NCBI GenBank assembly: GCA_015066295.1
Contig: SVOR01000003.1
Coordinates: forward strand, 1-64,000
DNA from: Oscillospiraceae bacterium
GTDB taxonomy: Bacteria; Bacillota; Clostridia; Oscillospirales; Acutalibacteraceae
Length of the DNA: 64,000 bases
Direction of reading: 5' to 3'
Under the pieces are notes generated by a model. The model worked only from the letters and a program-made list of their open reading frames with translations. It made no database searches and was not told the DNA's origin. The position numbers and the translations under genes are program-made. Positions 11,401 through 20,326 of this stretch are shown piece by piece (the first letter of the stretch is position 1; each line of letters opens with the position of its first letter).

Positions 11401-13403
11401 TGGTAGGCTTTATGCCGAGATTATCGTCAACACCTATCCGTTTGTTCTACAGGAACGATAAATATAACACCAACTGTAAGGATACCGCAGAGCAAGATTA
11501 CATCTATACCGTTGGTGATTTAGTAGAAGCAACCGTTAAGCTAAATGATAAGCAGGTTATCGCTACTATTGATGGTGTAGAAATTTACGACACCTTAAAG
11601 GATTCAGCTTATACCGCCACTATGAGAGACCGTCTCCCCGTTACGGGTGGTAACGTAGGTCTTAAGGCTTCCTACAACTATGCAATTAAGCGTTACGAAA
11701 TAAGACTTAACGCCGAAACAGTTGAGGGTGCACCTGCTTGCGCACCGCTTAACAACGTTCTTACCAACAACACCCTCTATATGACCGAGGGTACACGCCT
11801 CGCTATGTCAGACGTTAAGCTTGTATTCGGTAATGAAACCGTAGCAGGCGACAAGGCTAAGTGGAGCTACGTTCGAAATGACGTAACAGAGGTTAGTGAC
11901 TTCTTCAAGACCGTTTGTGCATTTACTGAAGGCAGTGAGAATATCACCGCCACCTACAATGGTCAGACCATCAACATCACTATTGTTGTTGAGACAGTTA
12001 AGACCGCTAACACCTATCCGGTGCTTACTTCAATGGTTGAGACCGACGGTAACGGTACAGCCGTTATTAAGCCGGTAGCAGATGACAACTATGCTTATCA
12101 AATTGCCATAACACCTAATGCAGGTTACGTTGTTGATACTGATAAGTCATACGTTTACAGCTACAAGACAACCATTAAGATGCTTGGACGTACTGCAGAC
12201 AGCACAGGTAACACACTTGTTGCCGACTTTGACGCACTTGACGACATTGTAGTTAACCTAACCTTTAAGGCTGACAAAGCTGCTGACGTTACCATGATTG
12301 GTAGCACCATTCGTTACGCAAATGAAGAAACAGGTGTTACCAACGGTATTCGTTTTGGTATGCGTTCATACAACGTTAAGAATGCAAGAATTGATACTAT
12401 AATCGTTGATGGCGTTGAGTATAATGTTGTTGGCGTAGGTATGGTAATGTTGCCGAAACCCTTGCTTGAGGGTGAGCTCACTGTAAACACCAAGAACGCA
12501 CGCTATAAGGAGTTTACCTCGGTAGTTGATTCTACCGCTAACTATGCCGACTTTGCAATGGTGCTTACAAATCTTCCTGAGGAATATCTAACACTTGATA
12601 TTGCTTCACGCGGATTTATTAAGTACGAAATCTCTGAAGGCAATTACGGTTACTACTATGCAGACGAATTACAAAGCTCGTTTGAAAAAATCGAGAAGCG
12701 TATCGAATCTGCAGAGCTCAAGTTTGACTTCTATTATTCTGATTTCGATAAGGGTTATATAACCATGGTTTACGACGACTACCGTGGTGACTTAGGTACA
12801 GTATTTAGTATCTTTGAAGAGAAAAATGTACCTCTCGTTGCTGCAATTCCGCCCGAAACCGTAACCTCTGACAGTAAAGCTGCATTACTTCACAATATTC
12901 AGAATGCAGGCGGCGAAATCATTGGTCACCACTTCACAGTTCTGACATCTGCTATGACTTCAGAGCAGAAGTTTGATAAGCTCAAGACAACCTACGATGT
13001 ATTAACAAGCTACGGACTAAATGTTAATGGTTATATATTAGCAGGTGGTACCAACCAGGGCGATATCAACCGTAAGGAAATTGAAACAATGCTTAGAAAG
13101 ATTGGTTTCAGTTATAGTGATCTTTATGGTATTTCACCTAACTACTACCATCCACGTTCTTCAATGGCTACAAGTAATGATAGCACAATTAAGAAAAATA
13201 TCACTACTGCGGGCAATAGCAAAACATGGCTTTCATTCTATGCTCATGACCTTAATACAGAACGTACGGCAGATGAGTTGCGCGAACTCATTGAGTATAT
13301 CCAGGCTGACCCTAACGTTGAGATTGTTACATATAAGTACATCTATCAAAACTTTGGTAACTTCCGTAATCCTGTAAATTGGAATAACGGTGTTACACAG
13401 TAA
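8475..13403 (+). CDS. large secreted modular protein with C-terminal polysaccharide-deacetylase-like domain
   Basis: signal peptide MKGKKLSKALAFLLAVVMVFTTLPMFAFAEG; repeated modules beginning SPAIPMNAMT; C-terminus YITMVYDDYRGDLGTVFSIFEEKNVPLVAAIPPE...GGEIIGHHF resembles NodB. Confidence 0.75.
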   Translation: MKGKKLSKALAFLLAVVMVFTTLPMFAFAEGEAETYCVTKASPAIPMNAMTQVKLSDLTFEIGDSIVNGANVEITLDDTTSDVAIGNGIIVAYNKGAYPATISYQGQTQTVYIVVKSLSDTEWVLYEQTFGDYSAATTENPVPIPDGWVSQAYASESHLDASIRYTYVEFENVRPYATSNNTFTAPGVVPIGKYRDLPGGVSMYGAPAYFTLNDSVVKDFADYTITSNMIIYSNNYYCAYTTSPVGAGLFGRAQVSATGRMDVENTDFSAIVVDPASRTKDGVAYGLNVAHLKMISKPNNSNVRAKKTATFFKENDANIRWSYLNGKQNKEVSLTLKYDGTTATLSSSADTEARTFTVSDIADNNGAVGVAVQQFDDSGQTTAVNVKTFKVALNNAPADCPVYSDIPTYEVSKTSPAIPMNAMTKVNMADLSFEIQDTTVNGKSVELTLIDNTDNVVISDGAIFAYKKGIYAATLTYEGVEKTVYIVVKDAEDKEWVLYEETFGDYSDVTYESNTAFPAGWAAQAYLAKDVKDLSNNVLTDLQYSYFDFPYVSPYKTSYYDMTAVAPGINPIPSTRLHPDYQFKAYGMTGYMILNDSVVNAFADYTITSNMVVFGNALYVTQGTTAGGGLFGRAIVNADGKFEEELTSLTGFLAQPTTDHNGNADTGLHVHQLTVTPKSGATNVSVSRTKLTNSASSTQWEYLRGKNKKAIDLSVKFDGAKATLSSPSDAAGVNYVVNDVAQNNGAVGVATSYFDDGGQATVVVVKEFKVALNNTAGYCPAYSELSIYKVDDNTPVVPMTAHSYTNLANVMLSFGDDLVLANAAEWTSLDEQPVFEGSKVTVYGAGTYTAKATYKGVTKTVYFVVKNADDANYVVYGADFDRDVGNDWTLYNGSFAVLDKTDVYNDTSNYEMFNGFKIAQNNYLMLDNEIIRNLRDYTMSVEFGYSGTMSDNSWGCLYLLGRADVTVPTADFNTAMVGFMPRLSSTPIRLFYRNDKYNTNCKDTAEQDYIYTVGDLVEATVKLNDKQVIATIDGVEIYDTLKDSAYTATMRDRLPVTGGNVGLKASYNYAIKRYEIRLNAETVEGAPACAPLNNVLTNNTLYMTEGTRLAMSDVKLVFGNETVAGDKAKWSYVRNDVTEVSDFFKTVCAFTEGSENITATYNGQTINITIVVETVKTANTYPVLTSMVETDGNGTAVIKPVADDNYAYQIAITPNAGYVVDTDKSYVYSYKTTIKMLGRTADSTGNTLVADFDALDDIVVNLTFKADKAADVTMIGSTIRYANEETGVTNGIRFGMRSYNVKNARIDTIIVDGVEYNVVGVGMVMLPKPLLEGELTVNTKNARYKEFTSVVDSTANYADFAMVLTNLPEEYLTLDIASRGFIKYEISEGNYGYYYADELQSSFEKIEKRIESAELKFDFYYSDFDKGYITMVYDDYRGDLGTVFSIFEEKNVPLVAAIPPETVTSDSKAALLHNIQNAGGEIIGHHFTVLTSAMTSEQKFDKLKTTYDVLTSYGLNVNGYILAGGTNQGDINRKEIETMLRKIGFSYSDLYGISPNYYHPRSSMATSNDSTIKKNITTAGNSKTWLSFYAHDLNTERTADELRELIEYIQADPNVEIVTYKYIYQNFGNFRNPVNWNNGVTQ

Positions 13404-13405
13404 TT

Positions 13406-13446
13406 AAAACAAAAATCCCAAGTGTGAAAACACTTGGGATTTTTTT
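13406..13446 (+). terminator. Rho-independent terminator
   Basis: aaatcccaagtgtgaaaacacttgggattttttt. Confidence 0.85.
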
Positions 13447-13479
13447 AGGATTTAGGGGTTAGGATTTAGGATTTAGGGG
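13446..13479 (+). repeat. TTTAGGA-type heptad repeat, copy B
   Basis: aggatttaggggttaggatttaggatttagggg. Confidence 0.85.
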
Positions 13480-13488
13480 TGGAGACGT

Positions 13489-14053
13489 TTATTCAAAATA
13501 AAAACAATCGTCTTGCCATTTAATAGGATTTGTATCAATATATTTCCAAATCTTTTTGTAACCATTTTCACCACGTATTATATGGTCATGGAATGAACGT
13601 TGGAATATATTTGCGCCAACCTCACTATTCACAAAACATTTTAACGTTGAAACCGCGAGTGATATTTTATTGTTTGTAGGGGACGGCGCCTTCGACGTCC
13701 CGCCATTGCTATCAACCTTTAATATTATGTGAATATGGTTGGGCATAATAACATACTTATCTACCGATACCATAGGTACATTATTAGTTGATAATATATA
13801 TTTGTCTACTGTTTTTCCAACACTTGATAGTTTTATTTTCGGGACGTCGTGGGCGCCGAGTCTCGGCTGCCGCCTCGGTCGGTGCTTTTACTTCGTAGAG
13901 GTGTCCACCGGACACCCGCACCCCTACGATATTACCAAAAATCTTTTCTTTGTTTTTTGCACATATCGTCACAAAATAATAGCCGCTTGTGCTGTAATTA
14001 TAATTTTTTAATCGTGTTGGTTTGCGTTTAGGAATACCCATAAAATAACTCAC
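13489..14053 (-). pseudogene. RAYT/IS200-like (Y1 HUH) transposase, frameshifted
   Basis: N-part KPTRLKNYNYSTSGYYFVTICAKN (13784-14053) and C-part VSVDKYVIMPNHIHIILK...IFQRSFHDHIIRGENGYKKIWKYIDTNPIKW (13489-13773) lie in different frames; reading PKIKLSSVGKTVDKYILSTNNVPMVSVDKY bridges them. Confidence 0.88.
13855..13927 (-). repeat. ~70-bp dispersed repeat inside the RAYT gene (second copy ~53079-53145)
   Basis: reverse complement ggtgcgggtgtccggtggacacctctacgaagtaaaagcaccgaccgaggcggcagccgaga matches the 53-kb intergenic copy. Confidence 0.85.
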
Positions 14054-14055
14054 TT

Positions 14056-15006
14056 TTACTTCGAAACCACGTTTTGCGGATTACCCTCTAAAAATGCTGA
14101 AATATTATTTTCTACAATATCAAAAAGACGTTGCCTTGTTGTGAGAGGTACCCAACCCGAATGGGGCGTAATTGTAATATTTGGGGCATTTAAAAGGGGA
14201 CAGCTATCGCTCATCGGCTCACGTTTTACAACGTCGACCGCGGCACCCGATAATTTGCCGCTTGTAAGGGCATCTCGCAGTGCGTCCTCGTCCACTAATC
14301 CACCGCGTGCGGTGTTGATAAAAAATGCACCGTTTTTGCATTTTGCAAAGGTGTCAGCATTAAACATATCTGCATTATCCTGCGTTAACGGGCAGTGTAG
14401 GGTTATAATATCTGAAGTTTTTAACAACTCATCAAACGATACGAATTCGGTTATGCCGTCTTTTCTTACAGTTCTTGTATAAACGATTACCTTCATATCA
14501 AATGCCCTTGCAATTTTGGCGACGGTTTTCCCAATACTGCCGTAACCTATAATGCCAAGCGTTTTACCCGCAATTTCATCGGTGGGGAAGGCTATGGGTG
14601 AAAATAAAGGGCTTCTTACCCAACCGCCATCCTTAACAAAGTCGTTATATTCGTTTATCTTGCAGTAGTGATTTAAAATATAGCCGAAGGTCTGTTGCGC
14701 TAAAGCACAAGTCGAATAACTACCCGCATTACAAACAGTAATTCCTTTTTGTTTGCAGTATTCAATATCAATATTATTGTAGCCCGTCGCAAAGGTGCCG
14801 ATATATTTAAGGCACGCGCCCTTATCGATTATATTTTTATCAACGTTTACCTTGTTGCAAAGCAAAATATCGGTATCAACAATTTCTTTTTCGAGTTCCT
14901 CATAGGTTAAATTATCGAAAATTTTTACCTCACCGAATTTATTAAAACGTTCAAAGGAAATATCGCCGCAGGATATAACGGCGCCCTCGGTTATTATAAT
15001 TTTCAT
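14056..15006 (-). CDS. D-isomer-specific 2-hydroxyacid dehydrogenase
   Basis: GKTLGIIGYGSIGKTVAKIARAFDMKV NAD-binding motif; INTARGGLVDEDALRDAL; PNITITPHSGW. Confidence 0.93.
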   Translation of the reverse strand: MKIIITEGAVISCGDISFERFNKFGEVKIFDNLTYEELEKEIVDTDILLCNKVNVDKNIIDKGACLKYIGTFATGYNNIDIEYCKQKGITVCNAGSYSTCALAQQTFGYILNHYCKINEYNDFVKDGGWVRSPLFSPIAFPTDEIAGKTLGIIGYGSIGKTVAKIARAFDMKVIVYTRTVRKDGITEFVSFDELLKTSDIITLHCPLTQDNADMFNADTFAKCKNGAFFINTARGGLVDEDALRDALTSGKLSGAAVDVVKREPMSDSCPLLNAPNITITPHSGWVPLTTRQRLFDIVENNISAFLEGNPQNVVSK

Positions 15007-15056
15007 ATTTTTCTCCTAAAAAGGTGTGACAGAAATCACTTCCGCCACACCGATTT

Positions 15057-15269
15057 TTATTGCTTAATATTTTTACGTGTCACCTTGGTTTTGCTGCCGT
15101 CCTTTTCGACGATATAGGTGTTTTCAAGCTGACCGATAAGGCTGTTTTTGAAGGAATCAATATATTCTCTGCGAAGCTTAAATTGCTCTGCCTTTTCCTC
15201 CTCGTTAAGCCCCTCAGCCTTTTGCTTGCGAGCAAGCTCGTTAATTCTTTTAATTTTTTCTTCTGTCAT
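15057..15269 (-). CDS. DUF896 (YnzC-like) protein
   Basis: KRINELARKQKAEGLNEEEKAEQFKLRREYIDSFK. Confidence 0.9.
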   Translation of the reverse strand: MTEEKIKRINELARKQKAEGLNEEEKAEQFKLRREYIDSFKNSLIGQLENTYIVEKDGSKTKVTRKNIKQ

Positions 15270-15279
15270 ATCTTAACCT

Positions 15280-15879
15280 CTAAATTTCGTTTCTTCCGTC
15301 AAGCGCGCGGGATAGTGTAACCTCGTCGGCATATTCAAGCTCGCCGCCAACGGGTATGCCGTAAGCAAGGCGAGAAATTTTAATGCCCATGGGTTTTAGC
15401 AGTCGCGAAATATAGCTTGCGGTTGCCTCGCCCTCAACGGTGGGGTTGGTAGCCATAATTACCTCGGTAACAGTACCGTCGGCAAGGCGTGACATAAGCT
15501 CTTTAATCTTTAACTTGTCAGGGCCAATGCCGTCAAGAGGGGAGATGGCACCATGCAAAACGTGGTAAAGACCCTTGTATTCGCGTGTGCGCTCAAAGGC
15601 CATAATATCCTTTGGATTTTCAACCACACAAATAACGCTTCTATCCCTGTTTTCATCGGCACATATACTGCACTTATCCTCGTCGGTAAGGGCTTGACAG
15701 GTTTCGCAAAAATGTATCTTTTCGCGAGCGTTAACAAGCGCTTCGGCAAATCTTTTTGCCCTTTCGGGCGGTTGCTCTAAAATAAAATATGAAAGGCGTA
15801 GCGCTGTTTTTTTGCCAATTCCGGGCAGGCGCTCAAACTGTGCGGCAAGCTCGTTTAATGAAGTAATGTTATAAGACAT
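15280..15879 (-). CDS. recR: recombination protein RecR
   Basis: LAAQFERLPGIGKKTALRLSYFIL; zinc finger CETCQALTDEDKCSIC; Toprim. Confidence 0.96.
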   Translation of the reverse strand: MSYNITSLNELAAQFERLPGIGKKTALRLSYFILEQPPERAKRFAEALVNAREKIHFCETCQALTDEDKCSICADENRDRSVICVVENPKDIMAFERTREYKGLYHVLHGAISPLDGIGPDKLKIKELMSRLADGTVTEVIMATNPTVEGEATASYISRLLKPMGIKISRLAYGIPVGGELEYADEVTLSRALDGRNEI

Positions 15880-15891
15880 TTTTTTCTTCCT

Positions 15892-16230
15892 TTAGAAAAG
15901 TCCCGGCATATTAAGTCCGCTGGTAATTGCACCCATTTCGTCCTCGGCCGTTTTAATGGCGTTGCCGATTGCCTCGTTTACGGCAACTGTAATTAAATCC
16001 TCAAGCATTTCGCTGTCGTCCGGGTCAACTGCGTCGGGGTTTATCTTAATTGATTTTATAAGATGCTTGCCGTCAACCGTTACGCTTATAAGTCCACCGC
16101 CAGAGGTTGCGGTATATTCGCGATTTTCAAGGTCTTCTTGAAGGGTAGCCATATCGGCTTGCATCTTTTGTGCTTGTTTAAGCATGGCGTTCATATTTCC
16201 GCCGCCCGAATTAGGTATTCTGCATTTCAT
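15892..16230 (-). CDS. YbaB/EbfC nucleoid-associated protein
   Basis: MNAMLKQAQKMQADMATLQEDLENREYTATSGGGLISVTVDGKHLIKSIKI. Confidence 0.93.
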   Translation of the reverse strand: MKCRIPNSGGGNMNAMLKQAQKMQADMATLQEDLENREYTATSGGGLISVTVDGKHLIKSIKINPDAVDPDDSEMLEDLITVAVNEAIGNAIKTAEDEMGAITSGLNMPGLF

Positions 16231-16240
16231 AAAAAAACTC

Positions 16241-17899
16241 CTATCTGTTACCGGGAACTTCGAGTTCCTTCAGTTTGTTTTTAAGTGATTCTAAAGCGTC
16301 GTCGGGGTTGCTTGCCACTTTCTTTCGGTAGGGTCCCAACTTATAGGTTTTGCCAAGCACCGTTTCTACCGCTCGGCGCAGCTTGTCGCGGTGGATACCA
16401 CTTTTTTGGTTCATAAGCTCGGGGAATTGGGGATTGACGCTATCAATCAGACAGAAATCACCGTTAATATACGCACTCGAACCCTCAAGTATACCCCTTA
16501 ATAGTGGGGAGGAGGTAGAAAGTTCGTTTAATACTTCAAGCCATACCATACTGTCAATAAGTCCGTCGCCGATTTGGTTTTGTTCGGGTTCGGGTGATTC
16601 CTCAACTATGGCAGGTTCCTCAATCTCATCCTCAATGGGTGGGATGTATTCTTCCTCAATTACCTTTGCGGGTTCTGGCTTAACCTCTTCGACAACGTCG
16701 GCAACCTTTTGGCGAATTTTAACTTCTTCGGTATCTTCACTTGGCTGAACGGCTATTTTTACTCCGCCTTTTTCAAGCGCTGTAACTCTGCGTTCAAGCG
16801 AGTCAATATCGTTTCGAAGCTTTGGTGAGCAAAGCTTAATAAGCGCTAACTCCATCTCGGTACGGCGGTTGCCGTTTTGCATACGTGTCACAGTTTCCTG
16901 CAAAAATGCGAGAGTTAGCATAACGTCCTTAATGTCATAATCGGCGGCCTGATTTTCAAGAGCCTCTAAATGCTTGGCCGAGCAGATTATCGGTCGCTTA
17001 GCGCCCCTAACCGTTTTAATAATCATTAGGTTTCGGTAGTGCGAAATCATATCATCAAGCAGTCTTAGCATATCAACCGATGCGCCGTAAAGCTTATCAA
17101 GTAAAACAAGCGCTGCCTCGCGGTCACCCGACTTAATGGCATCTGCCATTTTTATAAGGTGCACATTGCCTGCCATACCGCAAACCTTTGCAACCGTTTC
17201 CTCGTCTATTTCGCGTGAGGCCGAAACGCAAAGGTCAAGCACCGATAAGGCGTCGCGCATACCACCGTCGGCAATAGCGGCAATCATCGCCGTTGCATCG
17301 TCGGTAATGCTGAAGCCTTCGTTATTGGCAATAAACTTAATTCTCTCACAAATCTTATCGGCATCAATTCGCTTAAAATCAAAACGTTGACAGCGTGAAA
17401 GAATTGTTGCGGGTAATTTGTGCACCTCGGTAGTTGCGAGGATGAAAATAACGTGGGGTGGCGGTTCCTCAAGCGTTTTAAGAAGCGCGTTAAATGCGCT
17501 TATGGTTAGCATATGCACCTCGTCAATAATATAAACGCGGTATTTAGCATTAGCAGGGGTAAAGGCGACCTGCTCTCTAAGCTCACGAATATTCTCAACA
17601 CTGTTATTGGATGCGGCGTCGATTTCGACAATATCCATAACCTCGCCGTCAGAAATAGCGCGACAAGCATCGCACTCACAACAAGGGTCACCGCCTATGA
17701 GTGACAGACAGTTAACCGCCTTGGCGAGTATTTTAGCACAGCTTGTTTTACCCGTACCGCGAGTACCCGTAAATAAATAGGCGTGGAAAACCTTACCCGA
17801 ATCAAGCTCGTTTTTGAGTGTTTCGGTAATATGCTCCTGACCAACAACCTCAGAAAAGGTGTCGGGTCGGTATTTGCGGTATAAAGCCTTATAAGACAC
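16241..17899 (-). CDS. dnaX: DNA polymerase III subunit gamma/tau
   Basis: VSYKALYRKYRPDTFSEVVGQEHITETLKNEL; Walker A GTRGTGKTS. GTG start at 17899 preferred (aggtgg upstream); the longer ORF to 17965 runs into the SRP RNA. Confidence 0.95.
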   Translation of the reverse strand: MSYKALYRKYRPDTFSEVVGQEHITETLKNELDSGKVFHAYLFTGTRGTGKTSCAKILAKAVNCLSLIGGDPCCECDACRAISDGEVMDIVEIDAASNNSVENIRELREQVAFTPANAKYRVYIIDEVHMLTISAFNALLKTLEEPPPHVIFILATTEVHKLPATILSRCQRFDFKRIDADKICERIKFIANNEGFSITDDATAMIAAIADGGMRDALSVLDLCVSASREIDEETVAKVCGMAGNVHLIKMADAIKSGDREAALVLLDKLYGASVDMLRLLDDMISHYRNLMIIKTVRGAKRPIICSAKHLEALENQAADYDIKDVMLTLAFLQETVTRMQNGNRRTEMELALIKLCSPKLRNDIDSLERRVTALEKGGVKIAVQPSEDTEEVKIRQKVADVVEEVKPEPAKVIEEEYIPPIEDEIEEPAIVEESPEPEQNQIGDGLIDSMVWLEVLNELSTSSPLLRGILEGSSAYINGDFCLIDSVNPQFPELMNQKSGIHRDKLRRAVETVLGKTYKLGPYRKKVASNPDDALESLKNKLKELEVPGNR

Positions 17900-17931
17900 A
17901 AAAATCCACCTCACAAAAAAATCGCATATTC

Positions 17932-18051
17932 TGGCGCACGAATGGACCGATTTACTGCGGCGCACGGAAAGAACTACTTAATGCTGCTCGGTTCCCCGCC
18001 TGACATGGTTCGTAGTTTCCCGTCGCACAGGACCCGCCCATTCGCACGCCA
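17932..18051 (-). ncRNA. ffs: small bacterial SRP RNA
   Basis: minus strand tggcgtgcgaatgggcgggtcctgtgcgacgggaaactacgaaccATGTCAGGcggGGAAccGAGCAGCattaagtagttctttccgtgcgccgcag...ccattcgtgcgcca; terminal stem plus conserved SRP apical motif. Confidence 0.9.
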
Positions 18052-18185
18052 AAATACACGATTAAAATCTAATAACTATTATAATATAAATATATAAATT
18101 AGTCAACAAATTAAATAGTAAAAATTTTTGTTGTATTGCGGGGGCAAATTAGGTATAATTAAAATGTATATATCTAAATTTCGAG

Positions 18186-18860
18186 GTGTTTTTAATGAAA
18201 GAATTTACAGCAAAGGAATTGTTTTCCTTCGACCACACAATAGCGGCTGAGGTTTTCAGCGACGTAAACTATGCTTGGGAGGTTTTGCCCAAAATAGGTG
18301 ATTTTATCTTAAAGCTCGGCGAAACGTTATCCAAAGACCTTTTCGACAAAAAGGGCGATAACATCTGGATTGCAAAGAGTGCTAAGGTAGCACCCACAGC
18401 CAGCATTACAGGCCCTTGCATTATTGATGAGAATGCCGAAATCAGACACTGCGCCTTTATCAGAGGCAATGCAATTATCGGTAAGTCGAGCGTGGTAGGC
18501 AACTCTACCGAGCTTAAAAACGTTATACTTTTCGATAACGTTCAGGTGCCGCACTATAACTACGTTGGCGATTCGGTGCTTGGTCATTACTCACACATGG
18601 GTGCCGGCTCCATTACGTCAAATCTTAAATCGGATAAAAGCCTTGTTACCGTTAAATATGATGGTGGCAAATTTGAAACGGGTCGTAAAAAATTCGGCGC
18701 AATGCTTGGTGATTTTGTAGAGGTTGGTTGCGGCAGCGTGCTTAACCCCGGTACAATTATTGGCAAAAATACTAATATATATCCCTTATCATCTGTGCGC
18801 GGTTACGTTCCGGGTGGCAGTATCTATAAAAAGCAGGGCGAAGTTGCCACAAGGAGATAA
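18186..18860 (+). CDS. left-handed beta-helix (GlmU-like) acetyltransferase/nucleotidyltransferase family protein
   Basis: hexapeptide repeats: APTASITGPCIIDENAEIRHCAFIRGNAIIGKSSVVGNSTELKN. Confidence 0.8.
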   Translation: MFLMKEFTAKELFSFDHTIAAEVFSDVNYAWEVLPKIGDFILKLGETLSKDLFDKKGDNIWIAKSAKVAPTASITGPCIIDENAEIRHCAFIRGNAIIGKSSVVGNSTELKNVILFDNVQVPHYNYVGDSVLGHYSHMGAGSITSNLKSDKSLVTVKYDGGKFETGRKKFGAMLGDFVEVGCGSVLNPGTIIGKNTNIYPLSSVRGYVPGGSIYKKQGEVATRR

Positions 18861-18866
18861 GGCTCG

Positions 18867-19397
18867 ATGGAAAAGTGGGATATTTTAAACGGGGACGGAG
18901 AGAAAACGCATAAGACTGCGGTGCGTGGCAGAACTATTTTGTCAAGCGGCGAATATCATCTTGTTGTGCACATCTGGTTACTCTCCGAGGACGGCAGGTA
19001 TCTAATACAACGCCGTTCGCGTTTTAAAAAGCTTATGCCGGGCGAATGGGCGGCAACGGGCGGCGCAGCTGTATCGGGCGAAGATTCTTTTATGGCGGCC
19101 TCACGTGAGCTAAAAGAGGAGCTTGGCATTAAATCAGACAGAAACAGTCTTAAATTTGTTAAAAGAATTAAGAAAAGAAATTCCTTTGTTGACGTTTGGA
19201 TGATGAAAACCGACGTACCCGTAAGTGAATTACGACTTCAAAGAAGCGAGGTTGAAAAGGCGCAGTGGGTAACAAAGGAGCAGCTTAAAAAAATGATAGC
19301 CGATGGTGATTTTCACGACTATGGTAGGTATTACTGGTCTATTATCTTCGGTCTTGATAAGCAGGGTGATAGGCAGGCTGTCCCCGAAGGAGTTTAA
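18867..19397 (+). CDS. NUDIX hydrolase
   Basis: Nudix box GGAAVSGEDSFMAASRELKEELGI. Confidence 0.92.
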   Translation: MEKWDILNGDGEKTHKTAVRGRTILSSGEYHLVVHIWLLSEDGRYLIQRRSRFKKLMPGEWAATGGAAVSGEDSFMAASRELKEELGIKSDRNSLKFVKRIKKRNSFVDVWMMKTDVPVSELRLQRSEVEKAQWVTKEQLKKMIADGDFHDYGRYYWSIIFGLDKQGDRQAVPEGV

Positions 19398-19399
19398 AT

Positions 19400-20311
19400 A
19401 TGAGTTTACAAAAAGAAAAACGCACCTGCGTTGTTTGTCATTCCTATTTTTTCGAGGATGATGACGTGGTTTTTTGCCCCACCTGTGGTGCACCGCACCA
19501 CCGCGAATGTTATAATTCGCTAGGCAAGTGTGCTCTTGAGGAGCTTCATGGCACAGATAAAGAATATGATTTCAAAAAGATAACGCTTGAAGCCGAGCAG
19601 GAGCCTAAGGAAGAACCTAAAAAGCAGCCAACAGAGGCGCAGTGTGCATTTTGTTATACAAAGCTTAAAGAGGACGACAAGGTTTGTCCCTATTGCGGCA
19701 AGCCCCGTATAGGTATGGGCTTTATTGGTGTTGATTTCCTTGGCGGTGTCGACGGTGCAACCGATATTGGCGACGGCGTTACCGCTACCGAAGCCAGAGA
19801 TTTTGTTGTCGTCAATACACATAGGTATATACCTAAATTTGCTTCAAAAAGAAAAACGTCATGGAATTGGATGGCGTTCTTGTTACCGCAAGCGTGGTAT
19901 TTTTCTCGCAAAATGTATGCACTTGGCGCCGTTATTTTGGCAGTAATGGTCGCGTCAAGCATCATTACGTTACCCGCAACCAATGCAATACTTGCACAGC
20001 TACCACAGGAATATACCAACGAAGAGTTTATAAGATATTTGTTTGAGTCCTTATCCACGATGGATATAGTTCCGCTTCTTTTAATGGCGGTTAGCAGTAT
20101 CCTGAACGTAGCCGTTCGCTTGTTTGGTGGACTGTTTGGTGATTATTGGTATAAAAAACACGTTATATCAAAAATAAAGGATAGGGCAAATTCAGATTTA
20201 GAAATCGAAGATTATAACCAAAAGTATGGCGGCGTAAATATAATTTTGGGTCTTATAGGTATTATGATAATATCTAACCTACCGTCACTGTTAACACTCT
20301 TTATTTCATAG
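19400..20311 (+). CDS. prokaryotic RING-finger/zinc-ribbon membrane protein (DUF2628-like C-terminus)
   Basis: CVVCHSYFFEDDDVVFCPTCGAPHHRECYNSLGKC; second ribbon CAFCYTKLKEDDKVCPYCG; C-terminal TM segments. Confidence 0.8.
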   Translation: MSLQKEKRTCVVCHSYFFEDDDVVFCPTCGAPHHRECYNSLGKCALEELHGTDKEYDFKKITLEAEQEPKEEPKKQPTEAQCAFCYTKLKEDDKVCPYCGKPRIGMGFIGVDFLGGVDGATDIGDGVTATEARDFVVVNTHRYIPKFASKRKTSWNWMAFLLPQAWYFSRKMYALGAVILAVMVASSIITLPATNAILAQLPQEYTNEEFIRYLFESLSTMDIVPLLLMAVSSILNVAVRLFGGLFGDYWYKKHVISKIKDRANSDLEIEDYNQKYGGVNIILGLIGIMIISNLPSLLTLFIS

Positions 20312-20326
20312 ACTTTCAGTTAAAGG

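Noticed and set aside
17900-17965. Upstream extension of dnaX (MRRSKSVHSCARICDFFVRWIF)
   Set aside because: Overlaps the SRP RNA; GTG at 17899 with an upstream aggtgg fits the conserved SYKALYRKYRP start.
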